Assembly (NCBI RefSeq): GCF_034092415.1 | Contig: NZ_CP139304.1 | Span: 124,001 to 188,000 of the forward strand | Reading direction: 5' to 3' | Length of the DNA stretch: 64,000 nucleotides | Source: Prochlorococcus sp. MIT 1341 | GTDB taxonomy: Bacteria; Cyanobacteriota; Cyanobacteriia; PCC-6307; Cyanobiaceae | Part shown: positions 46,772 through 55,013 of the stretch, in pieces | Position numbering within the stretch: the first letter of the stretch is position 1 | How the letters are laid out: every line of letters begins with the position of its first letter | Notes under the pieces: model-generated | What the model was told of the DNA's origin: nothing | Seen by the model: only the letters and a program-made list of their open reading frames with translations | Database searches by the model: none | Position numbers and translations under genes: made by a program

Positions 46772-47692
46772 GTGAAGATTTTGATTATGGGAGGCACCCG
46801 TTTTGTGGGTAAGGCCTTATTACTGAAGCTTCAATCCGATGGACATGATCTGACTGTGTTTACCAGAGGCCGCAATCCTGTCCCTGGAAAGGTTGAACAT
46901 CTCATTGGAGATAGACAAATTGAAGAGGATTTAAATCCTCTTATAGGAAAGCATTTTGACGTCATTGTTGATAGTTCTGGCAGAACTCTTCCTGATACCA
47001 GAAATGTTTTAGAAAGAACTGGCTCACCAACGCATCGTTTTCTTTATGTAAGTTCTGCTGGGGTATATCAAGATTCAGATTACTTACCTTTGCGAGAAGA
47101 TAGCCCAATAGACTCATTAAGTAGGCACATAGGAAAGGCTCATACAGAGGAATGGCTGATCAAAGAGGGAGTACCCTTTACAAGTTTTCGCCCAACATAT
47201 ATATATGGACCAGGGAATTACAACTCAATCGAAAGGTGGTTTTTCGATAGAATTATTTCTGGAAGAGTAATTCCTTTGCCCTATGAAGGTTCCAACTTAA
47301 CGCATTTAGGTCACGTTGATGACTTGGCAGATGCAATGGCTCGAAGCCTTGTTAATGAGAGCTCGGTTAATCAAATATTTAATTGTTCCGGTCCTAAGGG
47401 AGTTACATTTTTGGGAGTTGTAAAAGCTGCAGCACTGGCTTGTGGTAAGAACCCAGAAGATATACAAATTAGAAGGTTTGACCCTTATAAAATAGATCCA
47501 AAGGGGCGTAAGTCCTTCCCCTTAAGGTTAACAAACTTCTTAGTTGATACCACTAAAATTGAAAAACTTTTAGAATGGAAACCAAAATATGATTTAATTT
47601 CTGGATTACGAGATAGTTATATAAATGATTACTTAATTAACCCAACTGTAGATCCTGACTTTGCTAAAGATGAGCAACTTACTCCCTTTTGA
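46772..47692 (+). CDS. CSP41-like NAD-dependent epimerase-family protein
   Basis: A 306-residue atypical short-chain dehydrogenase. The Rossmann motif is ILIMGGTRFVGKALL and the middle contains YVSSAGVYQDSDYLPL and SFRPTYIYGPGNYNS with a conserved Tyr. TRFVGKAL and the downstream layout resemble the chloroplast stem-loop binding proteins CSP41a/b and cyanobacterial relatives, which bind RNA and ribosomes; a sugar-nucleotide epimerase activity is the alternative. It starts at GTG 46772. Its last 14 bases overlap the convergent pgsA gene. Confidence 0.78.
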   Translation: MKILIMGGTRFVGKALLLKLQSDGHDLTVFTRGRNPVPGKVEHLIGDRQIEEDLNPLIGKHFDVIVDSSGRTLPDTRNVLERTGSPTHRFLYVSSAGVYQDSDYLPLREDSPIDSLSRHIGKAHTEEWLIKEGVPFTSFRPTYIYGPGNYNSIERWFFDRIISGRVIPLPYEGSNLTHLGHVDDLADAMARSLVNESSVNQIFNCSGPKGVTFLGVVKAAALACGKNPEDIQIRRFDPYKIDPKGRKSFPLRLTNFLVDTTKIEKLLEWKPKYDLISGLRDSYINDYLINPTVDPDFAKDEQLTPF

Positions 47693-48230
47693 GATAATGA
47701 ATAGCTGAAAAATAGGCAAAGAATAAGGACAACCAAAAGAAAATCAATGCTGTTTGTATGAAGAGTTGATGCAGCTCCTCATTTCCCAAAAATGATGGCC
47801 ATAATATGAGATATATAGTTGAAAACTGAAGAATTGTCTTCAGTTTTCCTAGATTTGATGCGGGACCTCCGCTAGGAAGATCTGATCGCCAGCATGAGAT
47901 AAATACCTCTCTCATTATTAATAAATATACTCCCCAAATTGGTAATACTGATTCTTTTGCAAACCAAAGAAAAATACCTGCTATAAGAACTTTGTCCGCA
48001 AGTGGATCCATTTGTGCTCCCCAAGAACTGCCTCCCCCTGAAAATCTTGCCAGCCAGCCGTCTGCAAGATCACTTAGGGAGGCCAGGACCAATATTAAGA
48101 ATCCAATGAACTGATTACCAGTTGACAGTGAAATAAGAATAGGGATTACAAGGAGAGCCCTCGTAATAGTTAGTGCATTTGCAAGTTTTCTTGCCTTTGT
48201 TTTTTGTTTATGGGTAGGTTTTGGATTCAA
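47679..48230 (-). CDS. pgsA: CDP-diacylglycerol-glycerol-3-phosphate phosphatidyltransferase
   Basis: Makes phosphatidylglycerol phosphate; phosphatidylglycerol is essential in thylakoids. The 183-residue membrane protein shows the CDP-alcohol phosphatidyltransferase signature DLADGWLAR...GAQMDPLADK, with all conserved aspartates in place, after NALTITRALLVIPIL. About five membrane helices are visible. It could in principle be another CDP-alcohol transferase, but length and the NxLTxxR start match PgsA. The yqeG-type phosphatase at 39.5 kb may process its product. Confidence 0.92.
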   Translation of the reverse strand: MNPKPTHKQKTKARKLANALTITRALLVIPILISLSTGNQFIGFLILVLASLSDLADGWLARFSGGGSSWGAQMDPLADKVLIAGIFLWFAKESVLPIWGVYLLIMREVFISCWRSDLPSGGPASNLGKLKTILQFSTIYLILWPSFLGNEELHQLFIQTALIFFWLSLFFAYFSAIHYLKRE

Positions 48231-48316
48231 TGAAACTTCTCGCAGAGTTGATCTAATTCGATTCTCATTAAAGCGTTTGATTCTATTTGTTCAGTGTAGC
48301 AAAACTTGTTCGAAAT

Positions 48317-49450
48317 CTATTTAAGCTCTTGCCTTAAAATCTTTATTATGGGATCAATCCATGACTCCGCAATTCTATTGAAACCTGCTAGTGCACGATC
48401 TAATAAAATTCCTAACCATTGTTTAGAACAATCTTTGATTGTAATGCAATTTTTTTCTTTATCAGAAGTACTAGGCTGGCCGGATAAATTGCTGACCCAT
48501 TGTTCGTACTTTTTGTTGCCAAATAAAAATCTTGAAATACTGTCTAACCGAAAAAGATCAGTACGCAATGAAAACTCTTTTCTTTGTATGCGAATCATAT
48601 AGGGAGTTTGAAAATTGGAAATCGCTAATGAGCTGTTCCAGTTTAGGTCTTCTGCTGTGAACTTTTTTCTTGATGGAACAATTAGTCGGCTTTTTGAACC
48701 ATGGTCCGGTAGATAGGCAGTAAGAAGATTTCTACGTCTTCCAAGCTCTTTTGTTTGTTCATAAGTCAATCCTGTTTTACTCATTAGGATTTCTATTCGG
48801 CCATCTCTTCTTAACCCATAAATTACTCTTATTCTTGGGAGGTAATATCTAATTCTCTGGCTAATTGATACATGGTACCCACCTTTATAATTGCTTGGTG
48901 CTTCTTGCAAGTCGTTATAGATGCTATGTAAACCACCTATAAATATTTTATATTTTTTTATTCTCTTTTTAGTAAGTTCGCCATAACCAAAGTCCACAAC
49001 TCCATTATACTTTACTCCTATAAAGGCACGCTGCAATGATGCTGCTCGATTTCTACTGAGCAGAATTTTTTCATTAAATTTTAAGTCACCCAAGTGATAT
49101 ATTACTACATTATTTGATTTATTGATATCAGTTTCGTACATTGGTCCGGAAACATAAGCTAAAGCAGACATATCCTCATATGCCTGTTGTTCCATCCTCC
49201 ACCCTTCTAGAAGACTAAATTGTACTTTTCTTGAATCTAGATCTATAACATAAAAGTCTTTGTTATCCTTATAGCGCAAGGTAGTTCTTTCTTCTTTGTC
49301 AGGATTTTTTGATCCTTGTATAGAAATAGATGGTTGGATTGGAGTGGGCGATGTTCCTAGAACAACGAGACTCACAAAGGTGCCTATAGGAAGGCCGAGA
49401 ATAAAAAGCCATCTTTTTTTACTTAAGAGTTCGATGGAATTGCAGAACAC
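48317..49450 (-). CDS. Hypothetical membrane-anchored protein with NAGPA-like features
   Basis: A 377-residue protein with one N-terminal membrane segment (WLFILGLPIGTFVSLVVLG), so probably a periplasmic or lumenal domain on an anchor. By eye the body resembles the phosphodiester glycosidase (NAGPA/DUF2233) fold: ALAYVSGPMYETD where active members have a glycine-rich NGGMF-type motif, RRDGRIEILMSKTGLTYEQT, and TAYLPDHGSKSRLIVP in place of the LDGGGS loop. The DGGG core is not conserved, so it is either very remote or inactive. The assignment is tentative. Confidence 0.55.
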   Translation of the reverse strand: MFCNSIELLSKKRWLFILGLPIGTFVSLVVLGTSPTPIQPSISIQGSKNPDKEERTTLRYKDNKDFYVIDLDSRKVQFSLLEGWRMEQQAYEDMSALAYVSGPMYETDINKSNNVVIYHLGDLKFNEKILLSRNRAASLQRAFIGVKYNGVVDFGYGELTKKRIKKYKIFIGGLHSIYNDLQEAPSNYKGGYHVSISQRIRYYLPRIRVIYGLRRDGRIEILMSKTGLTYEQTKELGRRRNLLTAYLPDHGSKSRLIVPSRKKFTAEDLNWNSSLAISNFQTPYMIRIQRKEFSLRTDLFRLDSISRFLFGNKKYEQWVSNLSGQPSTSDKEKNCITIKDCSKQWLGILLDRALAGFNRIAESWIDPIIKILRQELK

Positions 49451-49648
49451 AGCTTTTTTCTATCTTTCAATGGAGACATACTCCGTTGGGTTTGAAAGAT
49501 GACTTTTAACCCTAATGGAGCTATTTGTAGGGCGATGCTTTTGGATACTCATATTTACAATTTTTTGTTATCTAAATATTGAGTTAATTGATTTAGGCTT
49601 CGGGTCTGAAATAACATATGTCTATTCTAATCTAAATTTCGACAAGTT

Positions 49649-49729
49649 ATGACCGTTTTTTTATTGCTTGTGCTCCTCGGATCCCTTGTCTCCATGCTTT
49701 TCATCGTTCAACGACTTGAAAAGAAATAG
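49649..49729 (+). CDS. 26-residue single-pass membrane micropeptide
   Basis: ATG 49649 to TAG 49729 encodes 26 residues: a hydrophobic helix (FLLLVLLGSLVSMLFIV) followed by a short charged tail (QRLEKK). This is the design of small photosystem, cytochrome b6f or NDH-1 subunits, but the sequence does not match PsbM, PsbT, PsaM, PetL, PetN or PetG as I know them. Its bases are more GC-rich than the flanks, which supports coding. The ATG overlaps the TGA of an upstream 45-codon ORF (49515-49652). There is no clear ribosome binding site. Confidence 0.5.
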   Translation: MTVFLLLVLLGSLVSMLFIVQRLEKK

Positions 49730-49758
49730 CCTATATGATCACTCTTTTAGATTTCGAC

Positions 49759-49995
49759 TTAGTTTAGATATTTATGCCTTCTAATTCCATCCTCTATTAA
49801 AAATGAAGCAAGGCTGCTACAACTTCGTTTTTCTTTGATTGCATGATACTTTAATTTATTCATGATACCTACAGGTAGGGTAAGGTTTAATCTTTCTGAC
49901 TCTGCCGCTTCTGCTACTTCAGAAGTGCTGTAAGTCTTATGAAGAGATTTTTGTTGTTTTTGTAGCTCTTCAATTAACTCTTGAATTAATGACAC
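49759..49995 (-). CDS. Ribbon-helix-helix (CopG-like) protein
   Basis: A 78-residue protein whose second half matches the ribbon-helix-helix DNA-binding fold: a strand (RLNLTLPVGIMNKLKYHAIK), then a helix and a SCSSLASFLIEDGIRRH helix. The N-terminal ~30 residues are helical and charged. No toxin partner is adjacent, so a plain repressor or nucleoid-type regulator is more likely than an antitoxin. A 12-bp palindrome (50041-50052) lies 46 bases upstream of its start and could be an operator. Confidence 0.75.
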   Translation of the reverse strand: MSLIQELIEELQKQQKSLHKTYSTSEVAEAAESERLNLTLPVGIMNKLKYHAIKEKRSCSSLASFLIEDGIRRHKYLN

Positions 49996-50040
49996 GTTTG
50001 GTATGCACTACTAACCAACATAGCCTTTTAGACATAGCCC

Positions 50041-50052
50041 GTATTTAAATAC
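50041..50052. promoter_or_regulatory. Perfect 12-bp palindrome between divergent genes
   Basis: GTATTTAAATAC is fully palindromic and lies in the 148-base gap between the ribbon-helix-helix gene (minus) and the DUF296-glutaredoxin gene (plus). Ribbon-helix-helix proteins often bind short palindromes near their own promoters. Operator function is inferred; a chance AT-rich palindrome is possible. Confidence 0.3.
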
Positions 50053-50143
50053 AACATGGCCTCAGAGAGGAATTCCTTCTATTAAATATCAGACTTTCTT
50101 ATAAGGTCTATCCCCTAATCTATATGCCCATAACAAAAACTTT

Positions 50144-50761
50144 ATGGAATCTTTGCCACTACAACTGAGTCCTGGTTGTGATCTCCGAGGTAGCCTTGAG
50201 GACCTTGGTCGTCAATACAAAGAAAATGGTTTTGTACTGGGTGTGGTAGGGAACCTATCTAGAGCTGCATTTCAATGCCCAGGCAATCCAGAACCGACAA
50301 TCCTTGAAGGCAACCTTGAGATAATTACGCTTAATGGGACGGTTTCACCTAGTGGTGTACATCTCCATTTAAGTATTTCTGATGGAGCCTGTCAGGTTTG
50401 GGGTGGGCATTTGGAACCAGGTAGTTTGGTCTTGAAAGGGGCAGATATTTTAGTGGGTTTTCATACAAGTAATTTTGCTATAGCGCCATCTCTAGATTCA
50501 CCCTATGAGACAAAATCTCCAAGGTTAAGGATTGCAGTAATCGCTGGCTGCCCATGGTCAGCTAGGGCCTTACGGCTTTTGAGACCTTTAGGCATCCCTT
50601 TCTCGATAGAGACTATTGAGGAGCAAGTTGACTTTGAAAAATTAAGACAAATCACTAAATCAGAAACATTTCCGCAAATATTCATCGATGATAATTTTAT
50701 TGGTGGTTATGAAGCCTTAGTCGAAATTCATGGTTCTGGAAAATTAGAGGACCTTAGATGA
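50144..50761 (+). CDS. DUF296/PPC domain fused to glutaredoxin
   Basis: A 205-residue two-domain protein. Residues ~5-115 form a DUF296 (PPC) domain, with ITLNGTVSPSGVHLHLSISD and GGHLEPGSLVLKGADI matching the conserved strand and histidine pattern of that fold. Residues ~127-205 form a glutaredoxin: IAVIAGCPWSARALRLL with a single active Cys136 (CPWS, monothiol-like), then FPQIFIDDNFIGGYEAL with the cis-Pro and GG glutathione-binding motifs. Domain boundaries are clear. The stop overlaps the next start (ATGA). Confidence 0.82.
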   Translation: MESLPLQLSPGCDLRGSLEDLGRQYKENGFVLGVVGNLSRAAFQCPGNPEPTILEGNLEIITLNGTVSPSGVHLHLSISDGACQVWGGHLEPGSLVLKGADILVGFHTSNFAIAPSLDSPYETKSPRLRIAVIAGCPWSARALRLLRPLGIPFSIETIEEQVDFEKLRQITKSETFPQIFIDDNFIGGYEALVEIHGSGKLEDLR

Positions 50762-50994
50762 AATCCGACAAGGAACTGGAAGCAGCAACAAGTTTCTGGA
50801 ATGAAAAACCTTGGTGGTGCAGGCCTTGGAGCATTGTAATTACTGGTTTGATCATAGTTGCAATAAGTTGGGCATACTTTTATCCTTTCATAACTGTTTT
50901 ATGTATTATTACTGTAATTATTTGGTGGTTATTGTTTCTTAAAATAGTTCCAGAGCAATATCTTCTTTCAAATAAGTTAAATGATGATAAATAA
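50758..50994 (+). CDS. Small DUF6737-like membrane protein
   Basis: A 78-residue membrane protein with the conserved cyanobacterial pattern FWNEKPWWCRPWSIVITGL followed by two hydrophobic helices (~20-42 and ~46-62) and a polar tail. The Trp-rich N-terminal motif before the first helix is characteristic. No function is known. It overlaps the glutaredoxin fusion gene by four bases (ATGA), implying coupled translation. Confidence 0.75.
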   Translation: MKSDKELEAATSFWNEKPWWCRPWSIVITGLIIVAISWAYFYPFITVLCIITVIIWWLLFLKIVPEQYLLSNKLNDDK

Positions 50995-51111
50995 GAATTC
51001 ACTGTAGTTAGTTAATGATTACAGAAAAAGTGAATGAAGACATTGTTTCAAATCTGTTCTTTTTCACAAATTTACTATTTAGTCGTCAATATGTGATCAG
51101 CAGTTTCTTTC

Positions 51112-52038
51112 TTGTTGTCAGAATCTTTTCCTGAACCTCTAAAAAGGAAATCTTTCCTAACTATCAAACCATTAGAGGCAGCGGATATCCCTTTGGTTAC
51201 AGAATGGGCGAGGCAAGAGGGGTTTGCCCCGGGAAATGGAGACGTGGGTATTTATCAACATACTGATAGGCAGGGCCTTTGGGTTGGGTGGCTTGGGGAA
51301 AAGCCAATAGGTTGTATAGCTGGTGTTCGATATAACTCAGAGTATGGATTTCTTGGATTGTTTCTTGTTATCCCAGAGGAGAGAGGGCATGGATATGGCG
51401 TACAGCTTTGGCAACATGCCCTAGAGCATTTAGCAGACCTTCCTTGTATAGGTCTTGAGGCTGCACTCAATCGTATTGATGATTATAAAAAATGGGATTT
51501 CTCAGTATCTTCATCAACCACACGTTGGCAATGGTTCGGTGATGGGGCAGGTGCCTCGAAAACTCCCTATAACTATGACGAACAACATGGGGAGTTGAAA
51601 CTTCTTTCTGGTCAATCTATTCCACCAAGCTCTGTCCAGGCTTATGACGCTATGCGTGAGCCAAGCCCCAGGCCTCACTTCATAGCAGATTGGATTAAAC
51701 ATCCAGCAGGAACAGTTATGGCACTTGTTGATAGCAATGGATGTTGTCATGGCTTTGGAAGGATTCGGCCATGTTTACTTACTAAAGGAGAAGGTTGGCG
51801 AATAGGTCCTCTTCTGGCGAATTCTCAGGATTTGGCAGAAATTTTATTGAATAGTTTGATTAGACGCCATCCGGGAGCAGTTCTTTTAGATGCTCCAGGG
51901 TCTAATCCTTTGGCAGATCAACTTTTTGAAAGATTAGGTTTTAAAGCCTTGTCAACAACGGTACGTATGTATCGCGGCCAGCAGCCTCCTATTTCTATGA
52001 AAGATGTTTATGGGTTAGCTTGTCTTGAACTTGGCTAG
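51112..52038 (+). CDS. Two-domain GNAT acetyltransferase
   Basis: A 308-residue protein with two GNAT modules. The N-terminal one is complete: AADIPLVTEWARQEGF, LGLFLVIPEERGHGYGVQLWQ containing the acetyl-CoA-binding RGHGYG loop, and LEAALNRIDDYKKWDF. The C-terminal one (~170-300) resembles the YitH/Acetyltransf_18 C-terminal domain, with GFGRIRPCLLTKGEGWRIGP and ADQLFERLGFKAL. The substrate is unknown. The start used is TTG 51112; no better start lies in frame. Confidence 0.83.
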   Translation: MLSESFPEPLKRKSFLTIKPLEAADIPLVTEWARQEGFAPGNGDVGIYQHTDRQGLWVGWLGEKPIGCIAGVRYNSEYGFLGLFLVIPEERGHGYGVQLWQHALEHLADLPCIGLEAALNRIDDYKKWDFSVSSSTTRWQWFGDGAGASKTPYNYDEQHGELKLLSGQSIPPSSVQAYDAMREPSPRPHFIADWIKHPAGTVMALVDSNGCCHGFGRIRPCLLTKGEGWRIGPLLANSQDLAEILLNSLIRRHPGAVLLDAPGSNPLADQLFERLGFKALSTTVRMYRGQQPPISMKDVYGLACLELG

Positions 52039-52093
52039 AGTATTTAAAAAAAAATTTTTTAAATAAGGTCTCTATCAAGCAAGTACATAATTT

Positions 52094-52288
52094 TCATTTG
52101 ATTTTTTCTCTAAGGCTTTGCTTCTCTTGAAGAAGCTCATTCTCAAGTTGCTCTATCAGCTTACTGACTAGAGATTGGAATTCAGGCTGGCAACCTTTGA
52201 AGGCCGCTTTATGCCTTATTGGTTCATGTCGAGTTCTTAGATCTGTCAGCATTAGCTGTAAAGCATCGATCTTCGCGTTGGTGATCAT
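52094..52288 (-). CDS. Small helical hypothetical protein
   Basis: A 64-residue protein without recognisable domain. It is helical throughout, and residues ~35-62 look like a coiled coil (SLVSKLIEQLENELLQEKQS). It lies 26 bases downstream of the NAD-binding protein gene on the same strand and probably shares its transcript. Support is limited to the open frame, normal composition and context. Confidence 0.55.
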   Translation of the reverse strand: MITNAKIDALQLMLTDLRTRHEPIRHKAAFKGCQPEFQSLVSKLIEQLENELLQEKQSLREKIK

Positions 52289-52314
52289 TTGCTACAGAGG
52301 CTTTTGGCAGGTTA

Positions 52315-52995
52315 TTACGTCGAGAGCCTAATTTCCCTAAGTGCTTCTTTCATCTTTATCTGAGGGACTGAATTGTCACTCGTCACTTCTATAATTTCTC
52401 CAATTGAATCAGGCGTCTTTATTGCTTCAATGCAGCAGCGTGCTACGAGCCTTCTAGGAATATAGGCATCTTGTTGCTTGTTTGGACCTGTAAAAAGTAT
52501 TCCTTGTTCTTCAAGATTGTCTTCAGTCTCTGATAGTCCACCCGGTCTAATTACAGTCCAGTCTAGGCCACTTTTCTCAAGTGCTTCCTCGCCCACCCTT
52601 TTCCAAATTAGAATTAAACCAAAGAGATTAAGTGGATGGAGTAAACGACCTGCACACAAAGAACTAACAAGAACCAGTCTTCGAACGCCTACCCGCTTAC
52701 AGCTTTCTACTTGTTTTTGGACTCCACAAGCATCTACTCGAGCAGGACCAGTTAGGTCGAAGGATGGTTTTGCTCCGGTTGCAATCAAGAGGGCGTCACA
52801 GCCCTTTATCGCCTCGTCAAGAGAGTTCTCGTCTCCTAGAGAAAGTACGTATTTTTCACAGGTTTCTAGAGTTTCTGGGAGCAACGAACTCTTTCTGACT
52901 AATAAACGTACTTTGAATCCACTTGCAAGTGCTTCCTCTGCTATTCGAAAACCTGTTTTTCCGGAAGCCCCGCTAATCGCTAGTTTCACTTGCAA
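52315..52995 (-). CDS. NAD(P)-binding atypical short-chain dehydrogenase
   Basis: A 226-residue Rossmann protein of the NmrA/Ycf39-like atypical SDR group. The nucleotide motif is LAISGASGKTGFRIAEEAL, followed by the VRLLVRKSSLLP strand that favours NADPH, DALLIATGAKPSF, RLVLVSSLCAGRL and WTVIRPGGLSE. The catalytic Tyr-x3-Lys of classical SDRs is absent. Cyanobacterial relatives assist photosystem assembly or act as reductases; the substrate here is unknown. Confidence 0.85.
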   Translation of the reverse strand: MQVKLAISGASGKTGFRIAEEALASGFKVRLLVRKSSLLPETLETCEKYVLSLGDENSLDEAIKGCDALLIATGAKPSFDLTGPARVDACGVQKQVESCKRVGVRRLVLVSSLCAGRLLHPLNLFGLILIWKRVGEEALEKSGLDWTVIRPGGLSETEDNLEEQGILFTGPNKQQDAYIPRRLVARCCIEAIKTPDSIGEIIEVTSDNSVPQIKMKEALREIRLST

Positions 52996-53103
52996 ATTTA
53001 TTTTCTCTTCATGACTTTATAGCTATTCCAGAGCATTTTTGCGAATTTTCTTACGTGGCTTAGTTAGTAAAAGGTAGCAATAGAATTATTAAATATACTT
53101 TTG

Positions 53104-53757
53104 TTAGGCTTTTTTGCAAATGATTGGTTTACATCTATTTGGATAAAGTTCCTTACATATAGAACAAACTCTACCATCACACCCCCTAGCAGTACAGTGT
53201 TCTCGTCCATAGAAAATTATTTGCAGGTGGAGTTTATTCCATTCGCTTTCAGGAAATATAGCTTTAAGATCTTTTTCTGTCTGTAAAACATTTTTTCCTT
53301 TTGAGAGGCCCCACCTCTGTGCAAGTCTGTGAATATGAGTGTCAACTGGAAAAGTTTGGAAACCAAAGGCTTGTGAAAGAACAACACTTGCTGTTTTATG
53401 ACCTACCCCAGGCAGTGATTCCAGGTCTTTGAAGTTGCAAGGGACCTTACCTTTGAATTTTTCAATAAGAATTTTGGAAAGATTGGCTATGTTTTTAGCT
53501 TTTTGTCTTGAAAGACCTATTTGCCTTATTGAAGATTGTATTTCCCTTTCACCTAGCTTTTGCATGTCTAAGGGGGTATTTGCTTTTTTGAAAAGAGCAG
53601 GTGTTATCTCATTAACCTTTTTATCTGTACTTTGGGCACTTAGTAGTACAGCAATTAACAATGTAAATTCATCATGATGATTTAGTGGTATGGGAGGATT
53701 GGGGTATAATTCATTAAGACGCTTTCTTATCAAGCTCACTCGATCCAGCTTATTCAT
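53104..53757 (-). CDS. nth: Endonuclease III (DNA glycosylase/AP lyase)
   Basis: Removes oxidised pyrimidines and cleaves abasic sites in base excision repair. The helix-hairpin-helix with the catalytic Lys is LESLPGVGHKTASVVLSQAFG and the catalytic Asp is in FPVDTHIHRLAQRWGL, both near residues 110-140. The C-terminal cysteine cluster reads HCTARGCDGRVCSICKELYP, a spacing unlike the E. coli C-x6-C-x2-C-x5-C iron-sulfur loop. The 217-aa length is normal, and the start at ATG 53757 is clear. Confidence 0.93.
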   Translation of the reverse strand: MNKLDRVSLIRKRLNELYPNPPIPLNHHDEFTLLIAVLLSAQSTDKKVNEITPALFKKANTPLDMQKLGEREIQSSIRQIGLSRQKAKNIANLSKILIEKFKGKVPCNFKDLESLPGVGHKTASVVLSQAFGFQTFPVDTHIHRLAQRWGLSKGKNVLQTEKDLKAIFPESEWNKLHLQIIFYGREHCTARGCDGRVCSICKELYPNRCKPIICKKA

Positions 53758-53947
53758 TGGATTATTTCAGTTGGAAAGCAATTTGAAAGCAAGCATTACA
53801 TATTTGAGTAACTATTGGTGTAATTTACAGTAATTATCAAGATGTGTCATAAGCTTTGGCAAAATATATAGTTTTTTATGTCACAAGATTAGCCGAAAGG
53901 TTCATTCTCTCTAAGATAGTTTGACCTTAATTTCTATATGATAGAGC

Positions 53948-54622
53948 TTATAATTGATTATTTTTTTTCTTTACCCATGCTGAAACTAAGCCTAGCAGCA
54001 ATATTCCAAAGCTAGATAAAATCAAAATTTTACCTCCTCCTTCAAGGATGCCAGCACCCAAAGCCACCACAGGAAGGTCTGAAAGTAAAATACTTATAAT
54101 TAAGGCTGGCATGAATTTTCTCCAAGAGGTCTTAGTTAGTCCAATTCCATAGCAAACAAAGTCAAAAAGCCCGGTCATTAAAAGTCCTGTCATAAGAAAG
54201 AAATTTCCTTCAAGATGTTTATTACTAAAGTTTTCAACCCGTTTCATAAATCTATTGCCTACAAATCGTTTTACTGCTCTTCTACCGTAAACTCTTGATA
54301 TAGTAAAACATGTTGAACAAGATATGAAATCTGCTAAATAAATAATCAATAAACCTTTCTTAAATCCTAATATACCCCCTGCAAGTAATGAGTATGCAGT
54401 ACTTGGAAGGGCAGGAACTAATATACTTGTGAACCTTAGAATAAAAATAGAAAACTCTGCTAAGGAGCTTCCATCGCTTACTCCTTGCTTTATTTGATTA
54501 ATCCCACCAAAGTATATTAAATAAGATACTAGCATGAAAAATATTAGGCCTATAAAGATATTAAAAGCCCTTGTCTTATGAACATTTCCTGAATGGACCA
54601 TTTTCATGGTTTTGATAATCAA
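53948..54622 (-). CDS. VTT-domain (TVP38/DedA-like) membrane protein
   Basis: A 224-residue integral membrane protein of the VTT family. Conserved features are LVPALPSTAYSLLAGGILGFKKG near residue 75, followed by YLADFISCSTCFTISRVYGR, which has the polar re-entrant pattern of the family, then a helix with LMTGLFDFVCYGIGLT and three C-terminal helices. Members act as lipid scramblases or transporters in membrane homeostasis. Any of three closely spaced ATG codons (54622, 54607, 54601) could be the start. Confidence 0.8.
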   Translation of the reverse strand: MIIKTMKMVHSGNVHKTRAFNIFIGLIFFMLVSYLIYFGGINQIKQGVSDGSSLAEFSIFILRFTSILVPALPSTAYSLLAGGILGFKKGLLIIYLADFISCSTCFTISRVYGRRAVKRFVGNRFMKRVENFSNKHLEGNFFLMTGLLMTGLFDFVCYGIGLTKTSWRKFMPALIISILLSDLPVVALGAGILEGGGKILILSSFGILLLGLVSAWVKKKNNQL

Positions 54623-55013
54623 AGTTTTCCCAACTAAAACTATAACAAACCGTAATCTTATAGATAGGCCTTAATTGAGTATAAAAATTAGCCATAGAAC
54701 TTTATTTTTTAGAAATCCATCTTCTTAAATTTATGATTTGTCGTGTTGATTCACTTTGCTTTATCGCACCTTAATTTGACTCCTTATATTTTTTCGAGCC
54801 ATCAGAAGCACTTGGTATTAAATGATACGATAAATTGTATCCGATGACCAGCTTTTTTAATTTCCTTTGGATTTTCCCTAATGATCAGAAATACATAATT
54901 AAAATCTTTTATATTTATGACTATCTCTGTAGGAGAATCTACAGGCTTTATTGCAGTCCAAAGTCTTACCATCCTGCTTCCTTAGTTCAAATTACGATTA
55001 TTAAAATTTTTCT
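54623..55013. other. 391-base intergenic region without a recognised gene
   Basis: AT-rich spacer between the divergent VTT and FutC-like genes. A 65-codon frame (54835-55032) has no ribosome binding site, overlaps the FutC-like start and has composition unlike neighbouring proteins, so I reject it. The imperfect palindrome ATGATACGATAAATTGTATCC around 54820 is a possible regulatory site. Confidence 0.4.

Noticed and set aside
49759-49995. Toxin-antitoxin pair with the ribbon-helix-helix protein as antitoxin
   Set aside because: No toxin-like gene overlaps or follows; the neighbours are a membrane micropeptide and a divergent glutaredoxin fusion.
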